Origin: Siphonodentalium dalli
Lineage: Eukaryota; Mollusca; Scaphopoda; Gadilida; Siphonodentaliidae
Assembly: GCA_032622095.1 (NCBI GenBank)
Contig: CP136064.1
Span: forward strand, 38,736,426-38,800,425
DNA: 64,000 nt
Reading direction: 5' to 3'
In this document: positions 24,971 through 36,900 of the stretch, in pieces
Layout: each line of letters starts with the position of its first letter
Numbering within the stretch: position 1 is the first letter of the stretch
Program-made: the position numbers and the translations under genes
Notes under the pieces: generated by a model
Seen by the model: the letters and a program-made list of their open reading frames with translations, nothing else
Told to the model about the DNA's origin: nothing
Databases searched by the model: none

Positions 24971-25089
24971 GAAAGTGCAAAATACCACGACGAAGGTCAA
25001 AACCAAACTGTTGATTTTTATCTTTTTATACGAATTCCTAACCACTTTTGGGTTTTGATAGATGGTTAAAGTTTAGGATTCTACGATTT

Positions 25090-25850
25090 AGAGAATCAGG
25101 ACATGTAAATGAGACGACTAGACATAACAATGCTAAATACCTCAACAGAGAGACTGTATTGAATGGCTTAAGTGACGTATTTGATGGGTTAGGCTTATGT
25201 CCAAGTGAGTGCAATATAGCATTAGACACGATGGCGATGCCAGTAGTTCACCTACCGCGGAAAGAACCCACCGCCTCACAGGATCCCACGGGAAGAACCC
25301 ACCGCCTTACAGGATCCCATGGGAAGAACCCACCGCCTTACATGATCCCATGGGAAGAACCCACCGCCTTACATGATCCCACGGGAAGAACCCACCGCCT
25401 TACAGGATCCCATGGGAAGAACCCACCGCCTTACATGATCCCACGGGAAGAACCCACCGCCTTACATGATCCAATGGGAAGAACCCACCGCCTTACAGGA
25501 TCCCATGGGAAGAACCCACCGCCTTACATGATCCCATGGGAAGAACCCACCGCCTTACAGGATCCCATGGGAAGATCCCACCGACTTACAGGATCCCATG
25601 GGAAGAACCCACCGCCTTACAGGATCCCATGGGAGGATCCCACCGCCTTACAGGATCCCATGGGAAGAACCCACCGCCTTACATGATCCCATGGGAAGAA
25701 TTGGCCACCATAGAAAAAATGTCATCGTCAAAGTCTCAAATCCAACAGGATGGCTTAATTCGTTGGTAATCGTAAAAGAATCTAATGGTAAACGTCGCGT
25801 TCGCTTAGATTCTTCAGACCTTAAACGGACATGGCTCATTCGAATAGAAC
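25090..25850 (+). pseudogene. Gypsy pol remnant interrupted by a minisatellite
   Basis: Upstream of the array the frame reads LSDVFDGLGLCPSE ... MPVVHLPRK, the conserved linker just before RT in Gypsy/Metaviridae pol (DVFEGLGCLPG ... PVVHPPRK). Downstream of the array it reads VIVKVSNPTGWLNSLVIVK and DSSDLKR, matching the next conserved block (VIxxVxxPTDWVNSMVVV ... DPxDLN). The two halves are in different frames, separated by 14 units of a 31 bp repeat. After DLKR (about 25835) homology stops and the continuation of RT resumes at about 27190. Non-functional. Confidence 0.8.
25261..25700. repeat. 31 bp minisatellite, 14 units
   Basis: Units GGAAGAACCCACCGCC + TTACAGGATCCCATG; ACATGATCC alternates with ACAGGATCC and one unit each has GACT or GAGG variants. 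As 31 is not a multiple of three, all three frames rotate through the unit and stay open, giving a 212 codon frame at 25048-25686 that is not itself a gene beyond the pol stub at its start. Confidence 0.97.
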
Positions 25851-25984
25851 CTCCAAATTTTGTCTACGTAATTTGGAGGGACGGATGCGATAGGTCGATA
25901 AATACACGAAATATTGATCTGCCGGCTTCATATGCTTTGAAAACGCATGCCAAAGTCACAGCCATTTTCTAGCCGTTTTCAATT

Positions 25985-26330
25985 TTTCGCCCCAAGTCAG
26001 ACAAACGCTTTTTATTGCTACCTTATCAGGAATAGAATAACACGGAACGCTCTTTTCTGTTCCATGTCTTGCATATGGCTGTTTTTTGTTTGGGACCGAA
26101 ACACCTTGTTCAAAATTGTATTTTTCATTACTTCAATGCGTCTCTCTGAGTTACAGAATGCTCGTAAAAGGTAGTTAAGATATTTATCGACCTATTTCGA
26201 TACAGGGAAAAATTCAAAAGCGGATAATATTATTTGTATTTTGGAGCGCAAACCGCCATGTGACTTTAACCGAGCGACCACATAGTCCAAATGAAGAGTC
26301 GGTATGATACCCTACCCTACTGCTCGCAGG
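25985..26330. other. No recognisable feature
   Basis: Sequence between the Gypsy pol fragment and the pearl-like insertion; nothing recognised. Confidence 0.4.
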
Positions 26331-26333
26331 CTG

Positions 26334-27165
26334 ATGGTATTTTTGTCCTCCGAAAACTACATTTTCGGGGGACTATAGAAACGGGCTCCGTCCGTCCGTT
26401 CGTCCATCACACGTTTGAGTACCTTCATGGTGTAATCATCTCCTCCTACAGTTTTCTTCCCAGAGATTTGAAACTTCAGAGTATTGTTACCCACATATTG
26501 GAGATGTGCAACATGTATATAGATGACGGTTATTTTGTTTTTACGGAGTTATTAACCCTTTTCGACTTAGAAAATTTCAACATGTTTTTATAATTTTCTG
26601 TATGAGGGTACCTTCATGGTGTAATCAACTCCTCCTACATTTTTGATCGTAGATATTTGAAACTTAAGAGTATTGTTACCCACATATTGGAGATGTGCAA
26701 CATGTATATAGATGACGGAAATATTTTATTTTTACGGAGTTATTAACCCTTTTCGACTTAGAAAATTTCAACATTTTTTATAATTATCTGTATGAGGGTA
26801 CCTTCATGGTGTAATCAACTCCTCCTACAGTTTTGATCGTAGATATTTGAACGTAAGAGTATTGTTACCCACATATTGGAGATGTGCAACATGTATATAG
26901 ATGACGGAATTTTTTTAATTTTTACGGAGTTATTAACCCTTTTCGACTTAGAAAATTTCAACATTTTTTATAATTATCTGTATGAGGGTACCTTAATGGT
27001 GTAATCAACTCCTCCTACAGTTTTGATCGTAGATATTTGAAACTTGAGAGTATTGTTACCCACATATTGGAGATGTTCAACGTGTATATAGATGACGGAA
27101 AAATTATTTGTTTACGGAATTATTAACCCTTTCGCCTTGGAACATTTCAATATATTTTTTTATTT
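26334..27165. mobile_element. Pearl-like repeat, four 190 bp cores, inside Gypsy
   Basis: A head with CCGAAAACTACATTTTCGGG and CCGTCCGTCCGTTCGTCC is followed by units beginning GAGGGTACCTTCATGGTG at 26605, 26795 and 26985 (spacing exactly 190) and a diverged first unit at about 26412. Flanking Gypsy pol pieces belong to one reading order, so this repeat inserted into the retroelement. Confidence 0.7.
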
Positions 27166-27189
27166 CTTTAACAAAGCGGCATCGACTTG

Positions 27190-27396
27190 CCTCGTTGTTG
27201 GGGGACACTGTGGTCGGCTGACCTTTTATTTGTTTAGTAAATTGGACGCAAGGTTAAGATATCGGGCGATAAAATTTGCAGAAAAGAAATCGAAATTAAC
27301 AACATTCAACTCTGCATATGACCGGTATAGTTATTTACTATTACCGTTTGGTTTGGAATGCACTCAAGATTATTATCGGCAGAAGATCGACGCAGA
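27190..27396 (+). pseudogene. Gypsy reverse transcriptase fragment 1
   Basis: The frame reads FSKLDARLRYRAIKF, LTTFNSAYDRYSYLLLPFGL and QDYYRQKIDA, which are the FSKLDLxxGYxQI, TFxTPxGxYxFxxMPFGL and FQxxMD blocks of Gypsy RT. It is stopped by a MITE A inserted at TTAA (27397). Together with the pol linker at 25.1-25.85 kb it shows that one Gypsy copy runs through this region. Confidence 0.82.
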
Positions 27397-27400
27397 TTAA

Positions 27401-27893
27401 AGGTACGGGAGGCCTTGGCGGTGGTATGCTGTGAAAATATTTCCACCGGTCAAAAACCGCCACAAACAGAAAGAATATTAAAATGTAGACAGACTTTGTC
27501 CGTATACAAATAAGAAATATCGCATAAACAGTATGTTATTGTCATATATTTGACCATTGTTATGTAAACAAAAGCATAAAAAGTAACTTTCCTGGTGTTT
27601 GTTTATATTATGATGGTAAACATAAAGAGCGTTCTTTGTTGCTGAATTCCTGATATGGAACTAATAAAGAGCGTTTATATCATTTGTGTGTGATTAGCCA
27701 GTAACACTGTGCTGTCTTCTGTGACACACTCAGGCTCTTGCTTAGGTAACATATAGTAGGTCTTTATGATAGCACGCTGTTTAGGCGATGGTCATGGTAT
27801 ATATGAACGAAACTGTATGCGCTAGAATGTTTTTCTGTTTACGGTGATTGGAACAAATATGAATATTTTCGACAACTAAGGCCTCCCGTGCCT
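27401..27893 (+). mobile_element. MITE A, full length, inserted in Gypsy RT
   Basis: 493 bp between TTAA at 27397-27400 and 27894-27897. Ends AGGTACGGGAGGCC and GGCCTCCCGTGCCT form the TIR. Confidence 0.9.
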
Positions 27894-27944
27894 TTAAGTT
27901 TGTCGTATTTATGTTGTGCCTTATCGGGGTCACGTGCATACACG

Positions 27945-28255
27945 AATGTATCCACCCGTATCAGATTTTCATTCAACTTGCATTATAGGTCAGCGATTGG
28001 ATTCAACTCTGCATATGGCCTGTATCTTTATTAACTGTTTCCGCTTGGGTTGAAATGCATTATTATCAGCAAGAGATCGACGCAACTTTTGATGAGATTC
28101 TAGGCATGAGAGCGCAATAGTCGACGATTACCATGTATTGATCCACGTCAGGGGTTTTACATAAACAACCGTCTGGTGAAATGGGGCGAGAAATTAATGA
28201 TGAGAATGATCTCCATTTGTCCTTGGCATAGAAATAATCGACGTTTCTTTCAAGG
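27945..28255 (+). pseudogene. Gypsy reverse transcriptase fragment 2
   Basis: A second, deleted version of the same RT region: FNSAYGLYLY, FPLGL, YQQEIDATFDEILGM and, in a shifted frame, AIVDDYHVLIHVRG, which carries the xxDD catalytic pair of the YxDD box. It overlaps fragment 1 in content, so either two Gypsy copies or a duplication is present. Frameshifts separate the blocks. Confidence 0.7.
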
Positions 28256-28810
28256 CCGTGGGGACAACATATCCTCGCGAAAATACGCACACAATCGACC
28301 TATAATGTGAAATATGTACATAATGTGATTATTTCATTCTGACATAAGCAAATAATGGAGTCATATCCGTTATTTCGTTTTATGGTGCGGGGCCAGTGAA
28401 AACGCATTTCAAAATGCGTACACCTGAAAAGTCGCCATTTGCCTTATGTGTGTCATTGTCCTCACGTAATCTGCTTAGCATCGCCTCATTATGAGTCGAT
28501 AATGTGAGTAAAACGCTATCATTTTCAGCAGATTATCGACTAAATGAGGCGATTCTAAGCAGATTATCTAACTAAAACAAGTTCTATTATAAGCAAATAA
28601 TGTGCGGGTTGTCAGAAGAACAGGCTGGTGGGGAATTCAGTATTCTCCCATACATGCATTCCGGTGAGGACATCTCGTATAGCCTTCACAGGTTTTACGA
28701 GACAATTCTTCAAAATATGTTAATATGTTGTGACGACAAGTATATAGTGGTGTCATGATAATACATGTTTAAGTTAATCTTGAAAATCTTATATTGTTAA
28801 AAGGACGTTT
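28255..28810. mobile_element. Family X element, right arm plus tail
   Basis: 28255-28460 matches the right arm of the 13.1-14.0 kb element. 28465-28810 matches 24040-24385, including the GAACAGGCTGGTGGGGAATT tail. Confidence 0.7.
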
Positions 28811-28813
28811 TAA

Positions 28814-29312
28814 AGGCATATTCATATTTGTTCAAATCGCCATCAACAGAAGGAATATTAAAAAATATATAGTTTTGTTCATATGCCAAACATAATCAGC
28901 GCGTAAATAGTATATTGTCGTCAAGACGTACGATGGTGTACGTAAACACGATCCTGCTCGTGTTACATAAGTTTTGCTTCTGTTTACATAACACAGCTCA
29001 ATTCTATTGGTTAATCACACACAAATTATATAAACGCTCTTTATTATATCCATATCAGGAAAAAAGTAACAAATAACGCTCTTTATGTTTACCATATCCG
29101 GATCTAAACAAAAGCCAGGTTCTGTAACGTTTTTTTGCTTTTGTTTACATAACAAAGGAAAAACATTTGACAATAACATACTGTTTATGCCATATTTCTG
29201 ATTGGTGTAAGAACAAAGTCTGTCTATATTTTACTATTCTTTCTGTTTTTGGCGGTTTTTGACGGAGGTGAATATTTTAACAGAATACCCACCTCCAACG
29301 CCGCCCGTATCT
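28814..29312 (-). mobile_element. MITE B, near full length
   Basis: Inverse orientation, TTAA at 28810-28813 and 29313-29316. About 20 bp is deleted at its 5'-most end (the ACGGGCGGCG part of the TIR is missing), giving 499 bp against 518 bp for the complete copy at 40138. Confidence 0.85.
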
Positions 29313-29365
29313 TTAAACTTTCGTAAATATTTGAATATACATTTAACTTTAGTTTCTCTTTGCCA

Positions 29366-29804
29366 AGTCTGAGGCCCCCACCCCACCCCACCCCGTGGAA
29401 TACGGAATACAAATTAACACAGAGGGTGGAATACGGAATACCAGTTAACAGCCATATGGAATACGGAGTACCAGTTAAGATCAGATAAGATAATTTATTG
29501 ACGATAAAATGATCTAAAAGGCAACATGATAGTAAAACGCCGGTCATCCCGCAGTGTCCACGTCTAAAATGATCTAAAATGACGATGATCGACGTATGTC
29601 AAACCGTGAATTTATTGTGACAAAAATCGCATTTATATTATTATTATGATCATTTTTGGAAGATCGGCGTACGAATACCGGTATTTTTGGAATACCGAAT
29701 ACCTCCTAAGAGAGGGGCCGGAATACGGCGTACCTCATAACCGGGCATGGAATACGGCGTACGAAATGGGGGGGGGGGGTGGTGGCCTCAAGTCTGTGGC
29801 GGAC
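29366..29804. repeat. Imperfect TIR repeat with GGAATACGG words
   Basis: Imperfect inverted ends AGTCTGAGGCCCCCACCCC and GGGTGGTGGCCTCAAGTCT. Just inside both ends are repeated GGAATACGGNRTACC words (29395, 29427, 29457, 29720, 29748). Runs of G/C make the ends unreliable. No TSD seen. Confidence 0.4.
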
Positions 29805-29859
29805 CATTCAAATGCTTTTCTAAAGTATCGACAGATGAGTGAAGTAATTGTGTTGTCGG

Positions 29860-30340
29860 CATACGAAATAAGCCCATAGTGGCATTCACTTTGGCCCGCG
29901 CTATTCATCGGAATAACGGATATAAGAGCATTATGGGGGTAAATAAGAAGAAATCAGTTTAATATGAACCTATTTGCATGAGGATGTGCTGCTAATTCAG
30001 CGTCAACCGCAGAAATAAGTAATGGTTAGAGCACAAGAATTCGCGTGCTCTGGCCGACTTAGAGCACAATTGATCCCACACAATGCAATATACTGGAAAT
30101 GTGCCGTGCGCTGGCCGAGATTGGACACAATAGCCAGTTAACCACGCCCAAAAACGTGATTATCATAAACAGATCGCCGTTGAATGTGAATAGATATGTC
30201 CGAAACAACACGGACTGGTCCCACACTGCGATAAGCAGAACAATCAACACCAGTGGGGGGGGGGGGCATTCGGTCCACTGTGGATAACCATGATTCACGG
30301 TGTTTTGTTCGCGATGACCCACGGTGAACTTGCGTGGAGC
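29860..30340. repeat. Family X scrap and otherwise empty DNA
   Basis: 29870-29960 resembles the GGCCCGCGCCAT...CGGAATAACGG part of family X. Nothing else is recognised up to the next MITE; an 11 G run lies near 30255. Confidence 0.4.
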
Positions 30341-30347
30341 TGATTTA

Positions 30348-30739
30348 CCCTTTACCCAACAAACCGGCCAAAACCGGCCAAATAAAGCTTCAACAGCCTA
30401 AAATATCTTCGGTCTGTCTCAATAACACCATACAAATATGGATATCATTGGAACCGGCTCCTTGACCACATTGTGATAGTTACAGTTATGCCCTGTGCCA
30501 ATGCATTCTCTTATATATGCGAGTCGACCATAGGTCGCCTCGCATATATAAGAGAATGCATTGGCCTAAAAAAAATATTTTTTTAACACTTTTTACCATT
30601 TTTTCTTACATTCTTTAACAATTTTATAATTTTTAATGTGTTAAGCCAATGCATTCTCTTATATATGCGAGGCGACCTATGGTCGACTCGCATATATAAG
30701 AGAATGCATTGGCACAGGGCCGTTCTGTTGGGTAAAGGG
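30348..30739. mobile_element. piggyBac-like MITE C (392 bp) with paired hairpins
   Basis: TIR CCCTTTACCCAACA / TGTTGGGTAAAGGG beside TTTA on the left and TTAA on the right. CCCTTT termini at TTAA sites are typical of piggyBac elements. Inside are two 69 nt hairpins (30497-30565 and 30645-30713) that are exact reverse complements of one another, starting GCCAATGCATTCTC. A second copy of exactly the same length lies at 38265-38656 with only a few differences, so the family moved recently. Confidence 0.9.
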
Positions 30740-31082
30740 TTAATATATATTTACATACTAAGTGTGATCATCACTAAATCCAGCATTCCGATTGGTCGGC
30801 GCCCACGTGGCTAATTGCAATTATTTCTCGGTGAACGCGCAACAGCTCATAACTGCAAGCTCATAACAACATCGATACGTCATTTGGGTTTGGAAAGACG
30901 AACGCGTAATGTTTTGGGCGCATTTGGATTCGCCCATGATTGACTTAATAAATCATCGGGTATCAATTGTTCCTCTTAACTTTTGCCAAGGGTGCTATGG
31001 GATATTTTGGGCTGGTTTTGACACGATACACTTTTCGATTTAAATACATTTACATAAGTGGCTTTTGCGCTAAATGTATATA

Positions 31083-31224
31083 AATATAAGGATTAACTGT
31101 CATGTGGACTGTTTTTATTGAGATGCAACCGTGAGGTAAGTGGTCATAACTTGTATGTTATGACCACTTACCTCACGGTTACATCTCCATAAAAACAGTC
31201 CACATGACAGTTAATCTTTATATG
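31083..31224. repeat. Long near-perfect palindrome
   Basis: Two ~67 bp arms with about three mismatches and a 6 nt centre (TTGTAT at 31151-31156). The arms contain TTAACTGTCATGTGG near the outside and GTGAGGTAAGTGGTCATAAC at the centre. Confidence 0.9.
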
Positions 31225-31229
31225 AATCA

Positions 31230-32115
31230 ACAGAATTCCGTTGAGACTGACCGGGGCTCATCAAGGATAATCGCGAACCTCTGAGAATCCCCACAAAACA
31301 CCGACAATTACTAAGACTAATTTACTCCAGTTTGATTTTTCACATATATCCTGAACATTATTCTCTGCTGTTCAAGTCGGTAAATTTGTGACTTACTTGA
31401 TTATTAAACATGTTACTTAATCAAGTGACAACTAAATACTCTATTTTGTCCCAGTACCTTATGCGGCATGACAATTTCATATTCTGTATAAATAAGTATA
31501 AATCAATTAAAATAAATAAATAAAAATTCCTGCCTATACATGAAACAAGGCGAACGTATAAAAACACATTATCACACCGAAGTGACCAAACATACCGTAC
31601 AATTCAGAAAACGAGAAAATATATCATATCTCATATTTCAGTTCTCGGGAATGAACATCTTGAGTTGCTCGTAATAAGTATATACGATACATCACTCTTG
31701 TCGTTTTGATCTTGAAACGTTAATTTCGCTACGATTATTGGAAACTGATGGAGTGGGATCAAGGGTCAGGTCACAAACAAACAGGTAGTAACAATTCAGT
31801 TCATCTGATGCATGGACTGCCCAACAGTGACTCATTATTATAGGTTACTGTTGGACAGTCTATGCCCCTGACGGCTGACAATGATAATAAGATAGAAAAA
31901 TTAACATAAAAACAAAATCTAACTGGGAAAAGAACATTATGAAAAAGCAATAAAGACACAACCACACGTGTATGCCAAAGATGGGGAAATGGCTAATATA
32001 AGCGTCATACTTTCTGCCAAATCCCATTCTCTAAAATAATTGTCTTTATAAATTATACAACTTTGTTAATTTATGTGCATGATTTAGAGAAATAAATATG
32101 TTTACACCAAATACA
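31230..32115. other. Mostly featureless, one small hairpin
   Basis: A 56 nt stem-loop at 31810-31865 (arms ~23 nt, GACTGCCCAACAGTGACTC with GGTTACTGTTGGACAGTC) is the only structure found. No coding sequence or repeat match. Confidence 0.5.
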
Positions 32116-32121
32116 TTTTAA

Positions 32122-32615
32122 AGGTACGGTTGGCCTTGGCGGTGGGTATCCTGTGAAAATATTTCCACCCGTCAAAAATCGCCACAAACAGAAAGAACAT
32201 CAAAATGTAGACAGACTTTGTCCGTATACAAATAAGAAATATCACATAAACAGTATGTTATTGTCATATATTTGACCATTGTTATGTAAACAAAAGCATA
32301 AAAAGTTACTTTTCTTGTGTTTGTTTATATTATGATGGTAAACATAAAGAGCGTTCTTTGTTGGCGAATTCCTGATATGGAACTAATAAAGAGCGGTTAT
32401 GCCATTTTTGTGTGATTAGCCAGTAGCATTGTGCTGTCTTCTGTAACACAATCAGGCTCTTGCTTCGGTAAAATATAGTAGGTCTTTAAGATAACATGCT
32501 GTTTACGCGATAGTCATGGTATATATGAACGAAACTGTATGCATTCTAATGTTTTTCTGTTTACGGTGATTGGAACAAATATGAATATTTTCGACAACAA
32601 AGGCCTCCCGTGCCT
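32122..32615 (+). mobile_element. MITE A, full length
   Basis: 494 bp between TTAA at 32118-32121 and 32616-32619, very similar to the copies at 10970 and 27401. Confidence 0.9.
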
Positions 32616-32639
32616 TTAAAGGATACAGCATGTTATTGT

Positions 32640-33275
32640 GGAAAGCGATAGCCAACCAAAGGTAAAACCGAACAATCCACCCATGACCGCGTACAGTCAC
32701 TCCATATATACATAAACACAAATGACCACTCGCTTTATATACATACACCTCACCCACGAACATACAGCCACACTTGTGTACACATATACAGGACTATTCA
32801 ACCATGATTAACCACGTAGGCACAACATGTATACTCATACACCTCACGCATGACCATACAGCCACTCCCCGTATACATATTCACCACATTAATGACCATA
32901 TACAATCACTTTTTGTATACATATTCGCCTCAACATTGGACATATCACTCCTTGTATATATATTTGTCACACATATGGCCATAAATGCACTCAATATATA
33001 CATTTACACCGCAACCACAGAGTAACTCCAGGTATACATATACACCTCACCAATGGTCATCATCCCTTTCAGATATTACAATACCCTGCACATACGGCCG
33101 TTCATACACTCCACTGCAAACTTGCATAGACATCTCACCGATGCCAATTCAACCACTCGCTGTATGCTCATACACCACATTCATGACCATACAGTCACTC
33201 ATTTTATACCTATTCACCTCACTCTTGGCCATACGACCCCCCTGTATACATATTCGTGGCATTATAGCTTAGGTT
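32640..33275. repeat. Degenerate ~43 bp satellite
   Basis: Repeated GTATACATATNCACCTCAC and GACCATACAGYCACTC words at roughly 43 bp spacing, heavily diverged. Frames of 83-95 codons on plus are by-products. Confidence 0.7.
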
Positions 33276-33279
33276 CACG

Positions 33280-33545
33280 AAAATATATGCATGTGTATAT
33301 ATAATGACAATATTTTCTCACTATAATTTGCATCAAACTGACCCGTCTGAAAAGAGCGGCCATGTTGGACGCCATCTTGTCTGGTGTCTACACATCCACT
33401 GTTTCGTGTTGACATTGCTTAAAAGTTGAGGGACATAATAAGGAAGGAAATGAGTCGGTGAAGTTAAATCCTGGGGGTACAGGGACTCCCTCACAGCTCC
33501 TGGACTAATTTGCTTAGATGGACTATTCTATTTGAGCATTGGGTT
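33280..33545. other. No recognisable feature
   Basis: Short stretch between the satellite and MITE B; nothing seen. Confidence 0.4.
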
Positions 33546-33554
33546 GCCCTTTAA

Positions 33555-33914
33555 AGATACGGGCGGCGTTGGTGGTGGGTATGCTGTTAAAATATTCACC
33601 TCCGTCAAAACCGCCATAAACAGAAAGAATAGTAAAATATAGACAGACCTTGTTCTTACACCAATTAGAAATATGACATAAACAGTATGTTATTGTCAAT
33701 CCCCCACCCTTTGTTATAACAAAAGCAAAAAACGTTACGTTACCTGGCTTTTGTTTAGATCCGGATATGTTAGCTCCAAAGAGCGTTATTTGTTACTGTT
33801 TTCCTGATATGGAAATAATAAAGAGCGTAACCAATATAATTTCGCTGTGTTATGTAAACAGAAGCACAACTTCTGTAACACGAGCAGGCTCTTGTTTTAT
33901 ACGCACAGCATCAT
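33555..33914 (+). mobile_element. MITE B, left part, split by the large repeat
   Basis: Starts after TTAA (33551-33554) with AGATACGGGCGGCGTTGG and follows MITE B to ACGCACAGCATCA. The remainder resumes at 37267. The two parts add up to about 499 bp, the size of a whole MITE B. Confidence 0.85.
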
Positions 33915-36900
33915 TTCGGCCAATTTGGCCGTTTACTTCATGGCTGTTTTTCATCTGACGTGTGTGTCGGATCTGACGTGTGTGTCGGGATAATTGATGT
34001 GGAGGATTTATGTAAATGTTAGCCCAAACTACATTTCCAAGTAACGATGGTTTTGTTGTTTATTTTGAGGAATAATACCGCGTCAGATGAATTCAGCCCA
34101 AATATGTTAACTAACAGTTGTCGTGTCAAACATTCGGCAGTAGGTTAGCGTTATTTAGTATTTGTGGATGTCCTTTAACATGGGGAAAATATACTACTGC
34201 GCTTGAACGAGCATGTGAATTTGTCGTTTTTAATGTATAGCAACTTGATAATCAATAACAGAGGCATTCTCTGTCAAATAAGGTCGCTCTATTTACGATA
34301 CCAATTGGGGAACTTTGTAAATTAAATTACGCGTAAACCAGCGTATATGTCCGGGCTGGGACGTGGATTACAACAACGTTTGAATTGTTTTTAAATTTAC
34401 AAATTTGTTGATTTTATTCATTTTTGTTTTCGTTCTGAAGCACACTATAAAGTGTATATAATATAATAACGAACACGAGACATACATAATTTATAAACTG
34501 TTAACAAAAGATATCAAATTCAATACATGACAAAGATGACTCAGTGGAGTTTATAAAGTGAACATAAAAAACATTGAGGTAAGAATCTTTTTAAAGAATG
34601 CAACTTTATTTAATGATAATAAACACATAACTTAAAATAACAAACATGAGACATACATGATTTATAAACTGTTAACAAAAGATATCAAACTCAATACATG
34701 ACAAAGATGACTCAGTGAAGTTTATAAAGTGAACATAAAAATATTAAGGTAAGAATCTTTTTAAGCATTACTAAACCGTTTAGCACAGTCCACTTCACTC
34801 ATCCGATCATCACAAAACTTCACATTTATCTTGATATTGATCTATCAGATGAGAGCTATCAAATATTTTTTTAATTTTATAGGAAAAAATGGTCGCCAGC
34901 GGCCATATTGCATTTACGTTATATGTTATCGCGCCATGTCGATATCTAGTATTACTTAGACATTTCACCTTTCCAGATTCATAATTGCTCCATTGACTGT
35001 AACAGATGGAATTATTCCCCTCTTCGGACAGAGTGTCACTGAAACTTGATTTTGTCAGACTGTCTGTATAGTCACTGATTATATATGGAAATAATCTGTA
35101 ATAAGATGTAGCACTATTTTATTTTATATTTACATGCAGTGCTGTTTTTATACAATTCTAATCCCCCACCTAGATCATCATGTGATCGACCATACATCGC
35201 ACGAGGACCTGGTTGAATTAAGGGGGGGTTTATGGATAACTTCTGCCCTCAAGCTAGATTATACTTATGACATTTAATGGCATGTTTCTAACGTGGAGGG
35301 TTACATGTAGATATGCTTGAGACACCACCACTCTTCAATTCACACCAAGTTCTCAGCTGTCATATTCGGATATTAGAACCCATATCCATGATATATGGTT
35401 TATTTTGTGTATACTAGTAATATTGTTATTTTCAGTACCTTTATATACCAGTACTGTGTATAACAATGCATACAAATTAGTCCATGTATACATGTATATT
35501 GATTCAACGGATTCAGTGGTTTTGTCCATCAGTCTACCAAATGTGTGGGGAAAACATGGCAACAAGCAGTACACCCTGCTAAATTTCGAATTTGAATCAA
35601 TTGGCGCACCCTGCAGCCAGCTTTTATTGGAGAACTTTTTCTCATGTGGATATTTTGGGTCACCGCTAGATGTGAGCCATATTTTGTTCTCAAACTGTCC
35701 TTGTGAAGACATCACTGCCAGCGGTGATCTTGAATTTTACTATTTTTATGGCTAAATAATTTGGTTGATCCTACAGACGACACCCCTTGTCCGATCGTCA
35801 CCAGATTTCACAATGATCTTCTGGATAACCAGGGTGAGTGTAATCTAATTTTCCCGAATTTCGTTAAAAAACATTACCACAGGCAGCAATTTGGTATCTT
35901 ACTGTTTGATCCTCTTTTGTATGACTGAATTGTTTAGCAACTGTACAGACATATCCCTCATCTGATAGTCACCAAACTTCATATTGATCTTCGGGCTGAC
36001 AACTAGATGGGAGCTATCGAATGCTTTGTATTTTTTTAGAAAACATTGTCGCCAGCAGTCATCTTCTATTTTGGGTTTTATATACATGTATATCTCTTCA
36101 TTCGGGTAGCCAGTATTACGTAGGTACTTCAACTTTCCGCATTCCTGTCATCATTTGAAATATAAAAATTTACCTGATACATGCACCCTTCAAAATTTGT
36201 TTCGTCGTATCTATTTTAATGACCCGTATGGTAATATTGATACAGATATATTTGTCAAACATTTCTTTGTACAATATACAGGTATTTAGTTTGTAACTAA
36301 ATCCAGAAATATATAATAGTAGCTGGTGGACCCGACTTTGTCCGGGATGTTCCCCTCCGATTTTCGGAGAATTGCGCGATTTAACCTTGAATTGATCATT
36401 TTAAAGGTGAACGTCATGTCGGGTCACGATTTGACCCGTCCAAACCACTCCCCGGACAAAAGTCACGACAAAAGTACCCGTCGAAATCCGCCCGGCTTTA
36501 CCCGATTTGACCTTGAATTGACAATTTTGAATGTCAAGATCAGGTCAGGGTCATGATTTGACCAACCCGAAACACTCCTGGGACAAAAGTAACAGTATAT
36601 ATGTATTAAATTTCGTTGAAATACTTCCGTTTTACCAGATTTGACCTTGAATTGATCTTTTTGAATGCCAAAGTCAGGTCGGGATCAAGATTTGACCCGT
36701 CCAAAATACTCCCTGGAAATAATTTCCCCTAGGTATCAAATTTCGTCAAATCTGTCCGGCAGTTTTCCCGGCCATAGCTAACAGACAAACAGACAGACAA
36801 ATGTCCAAAATATATATTAAACTAGCTGATGTACTCGACTTCGTTCGGGCTATTTAGGGATTTTTTGTGATCGCCTCCATCTGGACAGTACCCAGTATAT

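Noticed and set aside
25261-25700. CRISPR array
   Set aside because: Units are 31 bp head to tail with no variable spacers, in a eukaryotic retroelement.
29366-29804. Definite TIR transposon
   Set aside because: The inverted ends are short and dominated by G/C runs, and no TSD was found, so it is listed only as a repeat.
35353-35755. Conserved 116-120 codon frames in both copies of the large repeat
   Set aside because: Both strands are open at the same place and the sequence includes repeat cores; identity between copies reflects duplication, not coding constraint.
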